From contig OZ257246.1 in NCBI GenBank assembly GCA_965279595.1, positions 992,001-1,056,000 of the forward strand: 64,000 nt of DNA, read 5' to 3'. Each line of letters starts with the position of its first letter. Within the stretch, counting starts at the first letter, position 1. The DNA comes from CAIKLP01 sp965279595 (lineage in GTDB: Bacteria > Bacteroidota > Bacteroidia > Sphingobacteriales > Sphingobacteriaceae). Under the pieces are notes generated by a model, which ran no database searches, was not told the origin of the DNA, and worked only from the letters and a program-made list of their open reading frames with translations. Position numbers and translations under genes: made by a program. Shown in pieces: positions 54,180-62,587 of the stretch.

Positions 54180-54755
54180 ATGAAAAAAAGTCTATTAGTA
54201 ACATTTGCAATTGCTGGCGTAGTATTGCTCCAGTCATGCAGCACCACTGAATTTGCTGCCCATATTAAAGGCAGTGATTTGCAAAAGGTAAAACCAGCTG
54301 AACAGTTAGTAAAAGCTGAGCCACAAAAACTAAATAAAATTAATAAGTTAGTGGCAGAGGATGTGAAAGTGATAGATAAGGAAGAATCAATTCTTGTAGC
54401 TTCAAATTCAAAAGTAATGACTAGTCCAATTTTGCATAGAAATACTGGAACTAATAATTTAAGTAACACTAGTATCGAATTGAAAGAGCAACCAATTGTG
54501 ACAAATCATTTTAATAAAAAAGAATGGAAGGCACAGCTGAAAAAAATGAAAAAGGATAGTAAACAATCAGGTGGTAGTAATCTAAGAGTAGATCAAGCAT
54601 TGATTATTATTCTCGCAATTATTGTGCCTCCAATTGGAGTTTTGGTATATGATGATGGTATTGAAACTGCATTTTGGATCAGTTTAATTTTAACATTGAT
54701 ATTTTGGTTTCCAGGTGCAATTTATTCTGTATTGCACGTTTTAGGTGAAGTATAA
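54180..54755 (+). CDS. Lipoprotein with C-terminal YqaE/Pmp3 membrane domain
   Basis: A 191-aa protein with a lipobox (VVLLQSC, C20), a polar linker (about 25-130, Lys/Asn-rich), and a C-terminal two-helix Pmp3/YqaE domain (about 137-190): ALIIILAIIVPPIGVLVYDD and AFWISLILTLIFWFPGAIYS. Pmp3 proteins are usually 50-60 aa and alone. Here the domain is tethered to an N-terminal lipid anchor, which implies both an outer-face anchor and membrane-spanning helices. The function is unknown; family members affect membrane potential or salt stress. It follows the AsmA-like gene and ends in a strong terminator. Confidence 0.85.
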   Translation: MKKSLLVTFAIAGVVLLQSCSTTEFAAHIKGSDLQKVKPAEQLVKAEPQKLNKINKLVAEDVKVIDKEESILVASNSKVMTSPILHRNTGTNNLSNTSIELKEQPIVTNHFNKKEWKAQLKKMKKDSKQSGGSNLRVDQALIIILAIIVPPIGVLVYDDGIETAFWISLILTLIFWFPGAIYSVLHVLGEV

Positions 54756-54773
54756 TATTTAAGCATTAAAAAG

Positions 54774-54814
54774 AAAAGGCGGTGTATGAAACTTTCATGC
54801 ACCGCCTTTTTTCT
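54774..54814. terminator. Strong bidirectional terminator after the Pmp3-domain gene
   Basis: AAAAGGCGGTGTATGA (54774-54789) pairs with TCATGCACCGCCTTTT (54795-54810), one wobble in 16 bp, 5-nt loop, T-run. It lies 10 bp from the convergent TlpA-like gene end. Confidence 0.92.
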
Positions 54815-54823
54815 TATAAAAAT

Positions 54824-55930
54824 TTATTTTAGTTGCTTGCTCAATTCTTTTTCTAAATCTAATCCTCTTAAGTCTTTAGCAACTATAACACCTTGATCAT
54901 TTATTAAGAAATTCTGAGGTATAGCTCTAATCCCATAGCTCTTTGCAGCTGGCTCATTAAACCCTATTACACTTGATACATGTATCCAGTTTAATTGATC
55001 TTTTTCAATGGCTGCTATCCAATTTGACTTATCATCATCCAAAGAAACACTTACTATTTCTAATCCTTTATTATGATATTTATTATATGCAGCAACTAAA
55101 GCTGGGCTTTCTTGTCGACATGGTCCACACCATGATGCCCAAAAATCTAATAAAATATATTTAGATTTTACTTTTGAAAATTGAAAGGCTTGTTTAGTGG
55201 TTGTAAAAGAATTAAAATCTATAAATGGTTTTCCGATATCTGTTTTCTTAGCTATTTCAAGAGCTTGTACTAAACTTTTCCCCAGCGGTAATTCTAATAA
55301 ACTTGGATCAACCATTTTGAGTAAGGGTTCCAAAATTATAGGATCGGCAACTCCACCACTTAAATCATCTATTGCCAAAATACTTGCATAAGCTCTTGGG
55401 TTTTCTGCAATAAATTTTCTACTGATACTATCATACTCTTTTCCTTTTGCTGACCATTCTTCATCAATTCTAACCATGTTAATTGAATCGCCTGCTTCTT
55501 CTGCTAATCTGTATGATCTATTAAGTTCTTTAAACTGATTATCTAAATATGCTTGTGAATTTTTAAGACTTGCATATTTATCTTGCTCTTTAGAACCCTT
55601 TACAATTGCCACTTTCATGCTATCTTCCTTCGCATCAATACTGTAATTTTCATTTTCTAACACAAATGAAAGGGTTTGTCTATTAGATTTACTCTTATCC
55701 GTAAATAAAAAATACAATGAAGGAGAGTTTAATTTCCCTTTGAATTTAAACTTTCCATCAAGTACCAAAGCAGAATCGATTTTACTTATATCATTTACAA
55801 AAGTTTGTAAATAAATTACTGTTGAATCAACTGCATCAATATTACCTTGAATTTGATATTCACTTTTTTCTGCAAATTGATTACAAGATGATATGATAAT
55901 AGCGAAAAGTAAAATGATTAATTTTTTCAT
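54824..55930 (-). CDS. TlpA-family thiol-disulfide oxidoreductase lipoprotein with DUF4369
   Basis: A 368-aa envelope protein. The start at ATG 55930 gives a lipoprotein signal (MKKLIILLFAIIISSC, C16). A longer reading frame begins at 56011 but would overlap the upstream arginase-like gene and bury the signal peptide. DUF4369 (about 24-110) is followed by a helical spacer (about 115-225) and a thioredoxin-fold domain (about 235-368) with active site WASWCGPCRQES (C268, C271) and the cis-proline loop GIRAIPQNFLI. It probably reduces or oxidises envelope proteins, and is one of the many DUF4369-TlpA fusions in Bacteroidota. Confidence 0.92.
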   Translation of the reverse strand: MKKLIILLFAIIISSCNQFAEKSEYQIQGNIDAVDSTVIYLQTFVNDISKIDSALVLDGKFKFKGKLNSPSLYFLFTDKSKSNRQTLSFVLENENYSIDAKEDSMKVAIVKGSKEQDKYASLKNSQAYLDNQFKELNRSYRLAEEAGDSINMVRIDEEWSAKGKEYDSISRKFIAENPRAYASILAIDDLSGGVADPIILEPLLKMVDPSLLELPLGKSLVQALEIAKKTDIGKPFIDFNSFTTTKQAFQFSKVKSKYILLDFWASWCGPCRQESPALVAAYNKYHNKGLEIVSVSLDDDKSNWIAAIEKDQLNWIHVSSVIGFNEPAAKSYGIRAIPQNFLINDQGVIVAKDLRGLDLEKELSKQLK

Positions 55931-55937
55931 GATATTT

Positions 55938-57110
55938 TTATAAGATTTTTTGAAAATTTTTCCACCAACGATCTGGCATTTCACCATTGGTAGCTTGTAT
56001 ATAGTCTTCATATGAACATGGAATTAATAAAAATCTTTCATTCTTTGAAATGATAGCAGGATATGGTATTTGCATCCACCATCTATCTGTTTTCTTACTT
56101 TTATAGAATATAACTTCATGTTGAATATCTTTAAAAGTTGCTCTATATTTTACGAATCCTTTTTTATTTGTATTAGGTAAATCGTCTTTTCTTGAATAGT
56201 AACCTTCTACAAAACACCAAATCATTTGGGCAACTAACTCTGCTGTTTGATTTCTATGATCATACTTTGGATTGAATTCATAAATCCCTATAGAACTTAA
56301 TTTATCACTCATTCCAGCATATCTCATCATTTGACAAACTTCTTCACCATAAAAACCATTTGGATGCGCATTTGCGTTACCCGGAGCATCAGCCATTTTT
56401 ATTGATGAAATATCAATTGTCATCAAGTCAGCATTTCTAATAATTGGCTCAGAGTCTTTAATATTATTTCTAAATGCACCTAAACGATGAATATCGAAAT
56501 ACATTTTCTCCATCAAATTGATACTGTCTTGATTTACATAATACGTTTGATAACCAATATTGCTAAAATTGAAAAGGAAATTTGGTTCATGAAGGATAAT
56601 GCTATTCAAATATGATCTTGAATTTGGAATCGCTTGTTCATCAACAGTTGCATCTAAATCGAAATGAGAATCTAATGAAAGCATATCTACTTTTTTCTCT
56701 AAATTCTCATAAGCCCAATATTGTGCGTAGGCTAAATCATGACCACCACCAATTATAATAGGTACAATTGATTTTTTTATTAATTCTTCAACTACTGTTT
56801 TTAATGCAAAGTGGGTGTCTCTTAATGTCTCCCCTGGTTCAATATTTCCCAGGTCAACCATTTTTAAATCGAAATCACCAACATTTAATTGGTAAAAAAA
56901 ACTTCTAATTTTTTCAATACCCAAAGCACAGCCTTCATTATTTACTGCCTTGCGATCTTCATGAACTCCAATTATTGCAAGGTTTATACCTTCTAAATCA
57001 GGGAAAGTTTGATCATGAATATTAATATTTGCGCCGATTTGGGAAGCATAATAACCTTCTTCAGGGGCATACTTTTCTGCTTGTATGGGTTTTAAAAATT
57101 CACTGAACAT
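55938..57110 (-). CDS. Arginase/formimidoylglutamase-fold protein with altered metal site
   Basis: A 390-aa ureohydrolase-superfamily protein. Five of six usual manganese ligands are visible: H124 (GGGHD), D147, H149 and D151 (LDSHFDLD), and D233. The sixth, normally Asp in the DxD motif, is S235 (TIDISSIK). The C-terminal 100 residues (about 290-390), rich in Trp/Arg (RWWMQIPYP), are additional to the core. The change may lower or redirect hydrolase activity. Homologues annotated formimidoylglutamase are frequent in Bacteroidota as I recall, but the window also has a canonical enzyme beside hutI, so this one probably does something else. It is 7 bp upstream of the TlpA-like gene. Confidence 0.85.
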   Translation of the reverse strand: MFSEFLKPIQAEKYAPEEGYYASQIGANINIHDQTFPDLEGINLAIIGVHEDRKAVNNEGCALGIEKIRSFFYQLNVGDFDLKMVDLGNIEPGETLRDTHFALKTVVEELIKKSIVPIIIGGGHDLAYAQYWAYENLEKKVDMLSLDSHFDLDATVDEQAIPNSRSYLNSIILHEPNFLFNFSNIGYQTYYVNQDSINLMEKMYFDIHRLGAFRNNIKDSEPIIRNADLMTIDISSIKMADAPGNANAHPNGFYGEEVCQMMRYAGMSDKLSSIGIYEFNPKYDHRNQTAELVAQMIWCFVEGYYSRKDDLPNTNKKGFVKYRATFKDIQHEVIFYKSKKTDRWWMQIPYPAIISKNERFLLIPCSYEDYIQATNGEMPDRWWKNFQKIL

Positions 57111-57137
57111 AAATCAATAAAAAAGTTAGTGTTATCA

Positions 57138-57145
57138 CAAACCTA
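57138..57145 (-). promoter_or_regulatory. Putative -7 element of the arginase-like gene
   Basis: Minus-strand TAGGTTTG, exact TAnnTTTG, 27 bp upstream of the ATG at 57110. Confidence 0.45.
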
Positions 57146-57199
57146 CTGAATGGAACTCAAATTTTCTGCCTTATTTTCTACATATTTGCAAATTAAGTT

Positions 57200-58183
57200 A
57201 TGATTTTAGTCACAGGAGCAACCGGATTAGTTGGGTCAACATTAGTAAAGTCTTTAGTTGAAAAAGGCTTTAGGGTTAGAGCTATGAAAAGGGAACAGGC
57301 TAAAATCCCTAAAATTTTATTTACCCATGCTGATCAGATTGAATGGGTAAATGCTGATTTGCTTGATTATTTCAGTATTGAAGATGCAATGCAAGGCTGT
57401 AATCAAGTTTATCACTGTGCCGCTTTTGTATCATTTCAACCGCAAGATGAAAAATTGATTTGGAAAGTAAATGTGGAAGGTACTAGGCATATGGTGAATG
57501 CTGCATTGGCATTAAATATTGAAAAATTCTTGCATGTGAGTTCTATCGCCTCTCTAGGGGATGTTAAGTTAGGGAATTCAATAGATGAAAAAAGTAAATG
57601 GGTTTTTCATTCCCAATTATCAACCTATTCAATTAGTAAATTTGAATCAGAAAGAGAAGTTTGGCGTGGTATCACAGAAGGCTTAAATGCTATAATTGTC
57701 AATCCATCTATCATTTTAGGTTTTGATGAATTCGGAAATGGTTCAATGTCTTTTATTAAATATGTTGAAAAAGGGTATCCATTTTATACAGATGGTTCTA
57801 GTGGATTTGTTTGGGTGGATGATGTGGTAAGCGCAATGATAAAGTTAATGGAATCAGATATTAGTTTTGAAAAATTTATTATTTCATCAGAAAATTTGAC
57901 CTATAAAAAACTATTTGAATTGATTGCTAAATATCTTCAAGTAAAAGCTCCCAATTGGAAAGCTCCGTATTGGTTAATGATGCTAGTTTTTTATGTGCAA
58001 AGTATATTTACAATTTTTAGTAAAAGCCATTCTTTACTTACAAAGTACACTTTGCGATCAAGTTCAAAAAAACATGTTATTAATAATCAAAAGTTAAAAG
58101 AAGCTATTAACTTTGAATATACTTCAATTGATGATTGTCTAGCAACCATAGTTAGTCAATGGAGAACAACGAAGAAAAATTAA
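57200..58183 (+). CDS. NAD-dependent epimerase/dehydratase (extended SDR)
   Basis: A 327-aa oxidoreductase. The Rossmann glycine motif GATGLVG is at residues 6-12 and the catalytic Y143-xxx-K147 in TYSISKFESE. HVSSIASLG at about 112-120 provides the active-site serine. A hydrophobic segment near residues 250-270 (WLMMLVFYVQSIFTIF) could contact the membrane, as in 3-beta-HSD-like or dihydroflavonol-reductase-like members. The substrate is unknown. It is the first gene of a tight three-gene run with crcB and the tryptophan dioxygenase (one-base spacings). Confidence 0.88.
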   Translation: MILVTGATGLVGSTLVKSLVEKGFRVRAMKREQAKIPKILFTHADQIEWVNADLLDYFSIEDAMQGCNQVYHCAAFVSFQPQDEKLIWKVNVEGTRHMVNAALALNIEKFLHVSSIASLGDVKLGNSIDEKSKWVFHSQLSTYSISKFESEREVWRGITEGLNAIIVNPSIILGFDEFGNGSMSFIKYVEKGYPFYTDGSSGFVWVDDVVSAMIKLMESDISFEKFIISSENLTYKKLFELIAKYLQVKAPNWKAPYWLMMLVFYVQSIFTIFSKSHSLLTKYTLRSSSKKHVINNQKLKEAINFEYTSIDDCLATIVSQWRTTKKN

Positions 58184-58184
58184 T

Positions 58185-58559
58185 ATGAAAGAGTTTTTGT
58201 TAGTTTTTATAGGTGGAGGAATTGGTAGCGTTGCTCGATGGTTGGTTAGTAAAATAATGGCCATAAGCACGATAAACTTACCTATTGCTACATTAAGCTC
58301 AAATATATTAAGTTGTATTGTATTTGGCTTTGTAAGTGCCTATTTAGTTACTAAATCAACAGCAAGTCAAGAATTGAAATTGTTAATGTTAACAGGTTTT
58401 TGTGGAGGTTTTAGTACCTATTCAACTTTTATTGTGGAAACAGTTGAGCTCTCCAAATCTGGACAGAATGTATTTGCATTTGGAAATATCCTAATTAACT
58501 TTCTATTTTGTGTGTTAGGATTATCATTAGGGATGTGGATTTTAAAATTAATTTATTAA
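58185..58559 (+). CDS. crcB: Fluoride channel Fluc/CrcB
   Basis: A 124-aa inner-membrane protein with four transmembrane helices that exports fluoride as a dual-topology dimer. Signatures: GGGIGSVARWLVS (about 9-21), the pore asparagine region LSSNILSCIVFGF (about 37-49), and GFCGGFSTYSTF (about 72-83), which holds the Na+ site and phenylalanine box. The length is canonical. It begins one base after the epimerase stop. There is no room for a fluoride riboswitch here, unlike many crcB genes. Confidence 0.95.
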   Translation: MKEFLLVFIGGGIGSVARWLVSKIMAISTINLPIATLSSNILSCIVFGFVSAYLVTKSTASQELKLLMLTGFCGGFSTYSTFIVETVELSKSGQNVFAFGNILINFLFCVLGLSLGMWILKLIY

Positions 58560-58560
58560 T

Positions 58561-59514
58561 ATGGAATTACCTGTAGAAATACTTGAACGAATTAAAAAAC
58601 TGCAAGAAAAATTTACATCTATGGGCCAGGATATGGCTTCTTATTTAGATGGATTATTATATTCAGATTACTTAACTTATTGGGATTATATACATCTTGA
58701 CACGCTTTTAAGTCTACAAAATCCTAAAACAAAATTTCCTGATGAGAAGATTTTTATCATGTACCATCAAGTTACAGAATTGTATTTTAAAATGATATTG
58801 AGTGAGTGTGAGCAAATATGTGAACAAAAAGAAATCACAGAAAAGTTTTTTATTGCTCGTATGAATAGAATCAATAGATATTTCGAACACTTAACTAATT
58901 CGTTCGATATTATGGTTGATGGTATGGAAAGAGAGCAATTCTTAAAGTATAGAATGGCCTTACTTCCTGCTAGTGGATTTCAATCTGCTCAGTATAGAAT
59001 GATTGAAATATTTGCCACAGATTTAATAAATTTAGTTGACAAAGAAAAAAGAGAACAGTTTGCAAATGCAAATTTTGATGCAGAAAAGTTTTTAGAGTTT
59101 ATTTATTGGAAGCATGGTGCAACTGAATTAGAATCAGGAAAAAAGACACTTACCTTAATTCAATTTGAAGAAAAGTATTTGAAAGAGTTTTCTGTATTAG
59201 CGAATGATAGATTCAATAATAATATTTTAACTAAATATTTAGAACTGCAATCAAATAGCCCTGAAGCAAAAGAATGTTTGCGTCGTTTTGATACCAATGT
59301 GAATGTGAATTGGCCTTTAGCACATTACAAATCAGCAGTTCGTTATTTGCAAAAAGATCCTGAAGATATTAAAGCAACTGGAGGAACTAATTGGCAAAAA
59401 TATTTGCCTCCTCGTTTTCAAAAGAGAATATTCTATCCGGAATTGTGGACTTCAGAAGAAGTAAATAGTTGGGGTAAAGCATGGGTTGAACATACGCTCA
59501 ATGAACTAAGATAA
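58561..59514 (+). CDS. kynA: Tryptophan 2,3-dioxygenase
   Basis: A 317-aa heme enzyme oxidising L-tryptophan to N-formylkynurenine, the first step of the kynurenine pathway. The conserved IMYHQVTELYFKMILSE (about 66-82) has the distal histidine region. MALLPASGFQSAQYRMIE (about 138-155) and THREONINE-containing GGTNWQKYLPPRFQKR near the C-terminus (about 278-293) contact the substrate. It begins one base after crcB and converges with alanine dehydrogenase after 5 bp. Other kynurenine-pathway genes are not in the window. Confidence 0.95.
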   Translation: MELPVEILERIKKLQEKFTSMGQDMASYLDGLLYSDYLTYWDYIHLDTLLSLQNPKTKFPDEKIFIMYHQVTELYFKMILSECEQICEQKEITEKFFIARMNRINRYFEHLTNSFDIMVDGMEREQFLKYRMALLPASGFQSAQYRMIEIFATDLINLVDKEKREQFANANFDAEKFLEFIYWKHGATELESGKKTLTLIQFEEKYLKEFSVLANDRFNNNILTKYLELQSNSPEAKECLRRFDTNVNVNWPLAHYKSAVRYLQKDPEDIKATGGTNWQKYLPPRFQKRIFYPELWTSEEVNSWGKAWVEHTLNELR

Positions 59515-59519
59515 AAATC

Positions 59520-60740
59520 TTAGGCTTGTGCTGCAACTAATAAATCTAAATCTTTAAACGGCAGTTTAAAATTATTGGATAAATATTTGTTGGTTATATG
59601 ACCGTTGTAAATATAAACGCCTCCACGCATTCCGGCATGTTCCCATAAATAATTTTTGATACCACCAGCTTCTCCTAAATCAATAAGTATAGGTGTGAAT
59701 AAATTCGTTAATGCATAAGAAGCTGTTCTTGCAACTCTTGATGCAATATTTGGTACACAATAGTGAATTACATCTTCATACCTAAATGTTGGATGGGTAT
59801 GATTAGTAACTTTTGATGTTTCAAAGCAACCACCTTGGTCAATACTTACATCAATTATTACTGATTCAGCTTTCATTCTACTCACCATTTCTTTTGAAAC
59901 TATACAAGGGCTTCTACCTTCTTTAGCACGCATAGCACCAATTGCAACATCACATTTTGATAATGCTTTTTGTAATACCACAGGTTGTAAAACAGAAGTA
60001 AATATACGAGTACCAATATTCTCTTGTAATCTTCTTAAATGATAAACAGAGTTGTCAAAAACCTTAACATCAGCTCCTAAAGCCAAGGCAGTTCTTGCTG
60101 CACATTCACCTACAGTGCCTGCACCGATAATTACAATTTCAGTTGGTGGAATTCCAATCACTCCTCCCAACATTAAACCTTTGCCATTATGAGTGCTTAA
60201 AAGTTCTGACGCAATATGAATAGAGGTAGTACCTACAATTTCAGACATAGATCTTACAAAAGTTAAAATACCACCTTCATCACGCAAATATTCACATGCA
60301 ATTGCAGTTATTTTTTTAGCCATTAAGGCTTTTAAATATTCTTCTTTTAAGGTGGTAATTTGTAATCCAGAAATTAAAGTTTGCCCAATTTTCATCATTT
60401 GAATTTCTTCAATAGTTGGTGGGCCAACTTTTATAATTATATCTGCTTCCCAAATTTTTTTGGTGTCATATGCTATTTGTGCACCTTCTTCCGAATATTC
60501 TTTATCAACAAATTTTGCTGCTTCACCAGCTCCTGATTCAATTAAAACTTCATGTCCATTATTGACTAATAAACCCACCGACAATGGAGTTAACCCAATT
60601 CTATTCTCTTGAAAAGAAGTTTCTTTTGGTATTCCTATTAATAGATTATGTTTTCGATTTTTAATCGCCATCAATGCTTCTTGAGGCATCATCATTGCTT
60701 GTTTAGCAATCTCTGACATTCCTTTATTCGAGGTCGACAT
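59520..60740 (-). CDS. ald: Alanine dehydrogenase
   Basis: A 406-aa NAD-dependent enzyme catalysing reversible oxidative deamination of alanine. The N-terminal substrate domain has IGIPKETSFQENRIGLTP (about 35-52). The NAD-binding domain has IVIIGAGTVGECAARTALAL (about 208-227). RVARTASYALTNLF (about 345-358) is typical of the AlaDH/PNT family. The transhydrogenase alpha subunit looks similar, but the length and lack of a membrane segment favour AlaDH. The first 30 residues (MSTSNKGMSEIAKQAMMMP) are longer than in the Bacillus enzyme. The start could be the second Met (codon 8). Confidence 0.9.
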   Translation of the reverse strand: MSTSNKGMSEIAKQAMMMPQEALMAIKNRKHNLLIGIPKETSFQENRIGLTPLSVGLLVNNGHEVLIESGAGEAAKFVDKEYSEEGAQIAYDTKKIWEADIIIKVGPPTIEEIQMMKIGQTLISGLQITTLKEEYLKALMAKKITAIACEYLRDEGGILTFVRSMSEIVGTTSIHIASELLSTHNGKGLMLGGVIGIPPTEIVIIGAGTVGECAARTALALGADVKVFDNSVYHLRRLQENIGTRIFTSVLQPVVLQKALSKCDVAIGAMRAKEGRSPCIVSKEMVSRMKAESVIIDVSIDQGGCFETSKVTNHTHPTFRYEDVIHYCVPNIASRVARTASYALTNLFTPILIDLGEAGGIKNYLWEHAGMRGGVYIYNGHITNKYLSNNFKLPFKDLDLLVAAQA

Positions 60741-60804
60741 GTAGCTTAGTTTTAGGATTTAAAGATAATCAAATTATAGATTGAAAACCAATAAAATCAG
60801 ATAC

Positions 60805-61218
60805 TTAGTGGTTAATGAAAAAGTGTCTAACATTATTTTCTTTCACAATAATATTAATTTCTAAGGCATTATCTGGGATTATACTTTTAATTAATGCCGA
60901 CCATTCAATTAAACAATAATTGTTGCTATAAAAATATTCTTCAACACCAAAATCCAAAGCTTCATCTATTGATTTGATTCTATAAAAATCAAAATGATAA
61001 ATTATTCCCATTTGAGATTGATATTCATTTACAATCGAAAAAGTTGGGCTACTAATTTCATCAGTTGAGCCCATAGCCTTCACTAAAGAAGAAATGAATG
61101 TAGTTTTGCCTGCACCCATTTCTCCATTTACAAGCAGCACTTTTTGAGTATTCAACAAAGGAATAATTTGATGTGCAACTTGAGTCAATTGTTCTATGGA
61201 ATCAATAATTATTTCCAT
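60805..61218 (-). CDS. tsaE: tRNA threonylcarbamoyladenosine synthesis ATPase TsaE
   Basis: A 137-aa P-loop protein needed with TsaB/TsaD to form t6A37 in ANN-decoding tRNAs. Walker A GEMGAGKT spans residues 32-39, with SPTFSIVNEY (about 57-66) as the switch region and HFDFYRIKS (about 75-83). The size is usual. Its ATG shares one base with the fabD stop (TAATG), so translation is coupled to fabD. It is an essential gene in most bacteria. Confidence 0.95.
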   Translation of the reverse strand: MEIIIDSIEQLTQVAHQIIPLLNTQKVLLVNGEMGAGKTTFISSLVKAMGSTDEISSPTFSIVNEYQSQMGIIYHFDFYRIKSIDEALDFGVEEYFYSNNYCLIEWSALIKSIIPDNALEINIIVKENNVRHFFINH

Positions 61219-62096
61219 TAAATGCTCGCACTAATTGTTGGCATTTGTCTGTCAACTTTTTTAACAAGTCCTTGCAAAACTGCACCTGGACCAACTTCTG
61301 TAAAGGAGCTAGCACCATCAGCTATCATTGATTGAACAGTTTGTGTCCAACGAACTGGTCCTGTTAATTGAGCAATTAAATTTGCTTTAATAGTGGCAGG
61401 ATCAGTGGTTGGTTTTGCATTGATATTTTGATAAACTGGACAAATTGGGTTGTTGAAATTTGTTGCATGTATAGCTGCTTCTAATTCAATACGAGCTGGC
61501 TCCATTAATGGTGAATGAAAGGCACCACCTACATTTAATACTAAAGCTCTTTTAGCACCTGCTTCAGTTAATTTTGCGCATGCAATATTAACACCTTCAA
61601 TACTACCTGATATTACTAATTGTCCAGGACAATTATAATTTGCTGCAACAACAATTTCATCAATTGAAGAACAAATTTCTTCAACAATGTGATCTTCCAG
61701 TCCTAAAATAGCTGCCATGGTTGAAGGCTGAATTTCACAAGCTTTTTGCATTGCATTGGCTCTGGCAATAACTAATTTAAAAGCATCTTCAAATGATAAA
61801 GTTTGATTGGCAACCAATGAAGAGAATTCACCTAATGAATGCCCTGCAACCATTTCAGGTTTAAAATCAGTAAGAACACTGGCTAATATTACTGAATGCA
61901 AAAAAATTGCGGGTTGTGTTACTTTGGTTTGTTTCAGGTCTTCGTCAGTTCCACTAAACATCAAATCAGTAATTCTGAAACCAATTATTTCATTAGCACT
62001 TTCAAATAAAGCTTTTGCTTTTTCTGAACTTTCGTATAGGTCTTTACCCATTCCAACAAATTGAGCACCTTGGCCTGGAAATACATATGCTTTCAT
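61218..62096 (-). CDS. fabD: Malonyl-CoA:ACP transacylase
   Basis: A 292-aa cytoplasmic enzyme loading malonyl onto ACP for fatty acid elongation. The nucleophile S87 lies in AGHSLGEFSS, with the catalytic histidine in GGAFHSPLMEPAR (about 190-202). N-terminal YVFPGQGAQFVGMG (4-17) is the family start. It is the first gene of a minus-strand pair with tsaE and is divergent from a small membrane protein gene. Confidence 0.96.
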   Translation of the reverse strand: MKAYVFPGQGAQFVGMGKDLYESSEKAKALFESANEIIGFRITDLMFSGTDEDLKQTKVTQPAIFLHSVILASVLTDFKPEMVAGHSLGEFSSLVANQTLSFEDAFKLVIARANAMQKACEIQPSTMAAILGLEDHIVEEICSSIDEIVVAANYNCPGQLVISGSIEGVNIACAKLTEAGAKRALVLNVGGAFHSPLMEPARIELEAAIHATNFNNPICPVYQNINAKPTTDPATIKANLIAQLTGPVRWTQTVQSMIADGASSFTEVGPGAVLQGLVKKVDRQMPTISASI

Positions 62097-62164
62097 ATTA
62101 TCTGATTTATGTTTTATTATTTAATTTGATTTTTGAATATCGACAAATATCTTGTAAAGAAATG

Positions 62165-62172
62165 TATTTTTG
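62165..62172 (+). promoter_or_regulatory. Putative -7 element before the small membrane protein gene
   Basis: TATTTTTG, exact TAnnTTTG, 13 bp before the ATG at 62186. It lies inside a longer open frame that begins at 62015, which argues that translation starts at 62186. Confidence 0.5.
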
Positions 62173-62185
62173 TAAAAAAATATCG

Positions 62186-62587
62186 ATGAATTTAAAAGAT
62201 AATCATCAATGGGTTTGCATACGATTATTTGTATCCGCCTTATTTGTATTAAGTATTACTGCCTTACTCAGTATGTTTGTTTCTGTTGAATCATTTAGTG
62301 TTTATCAAAGAACCTTAGGCTTTATAATTGGTGGATCTAATTTGATTGCTTCCATTTACTTCTATTTTCAATTTTCAATTGAACCCTCAATTGAAGTTGA
62401 TGCAACTGATAATATGGCTAGAAATGCATATTTATTAAGTATAATATTGTTTTTCACAGGCCTTATCACTCTTTCTTCTACAGCCAGTAGGGTGGCTAAC
62501 TTCTTTATTTTAATTGGAACACTTTCATTATTGGTTGCACATATACTTTATTTTATAAAGATTAAATCTGCAATTGGAAATCGCTAA
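62186..62587 (+). CDS. Small membrane protein with four predicted helices, unknown function
   Basis: A 133-aa protein with a charged start (MNLKDNHQWVCIRLF) and four hydrophobic segments, including FVSALFVLSITALLSMFV, RTLGFIIGGSNLIASIYFYF and LLSIILFFTGLITLSS. The last helix ends IGTLSLLVAHILYFI. The open frame extends upstream to 62015, but that part overlaps the fabD 5' region on the other strand and precedes a promoter-like element, so I start at ATG 62186. No family is recognised. Its last four bases overlap the convergent FAD reductase gene. Confidence 0.7.
   Translation: MNLKDNHQWVCIRLFVSALFVLSITALLSMFVSVESFSVYQRTLGFIIGGSNLIASIYFYFQFSIEPSIEVDATDNMARNAYLLSIILFFTGLITLSSTASRVANFFILIGTLSLLVAHILYFIKIKSAIGNR

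Noticed and set aside
54824..56011. Longer 395-aa version of the TlpA-like protein
   Set aside because: It would place 27 residues before a clear lipoprotein signal peptide and overlap the upstream gene. ATG 55930 is better.
58100..58184. Fluoride riboswitch upstream of crcB
   Set aside because: crcB starts one base after the epimerase stop, and no fluoride aptamer motif is seen in the preceding coding sequence.
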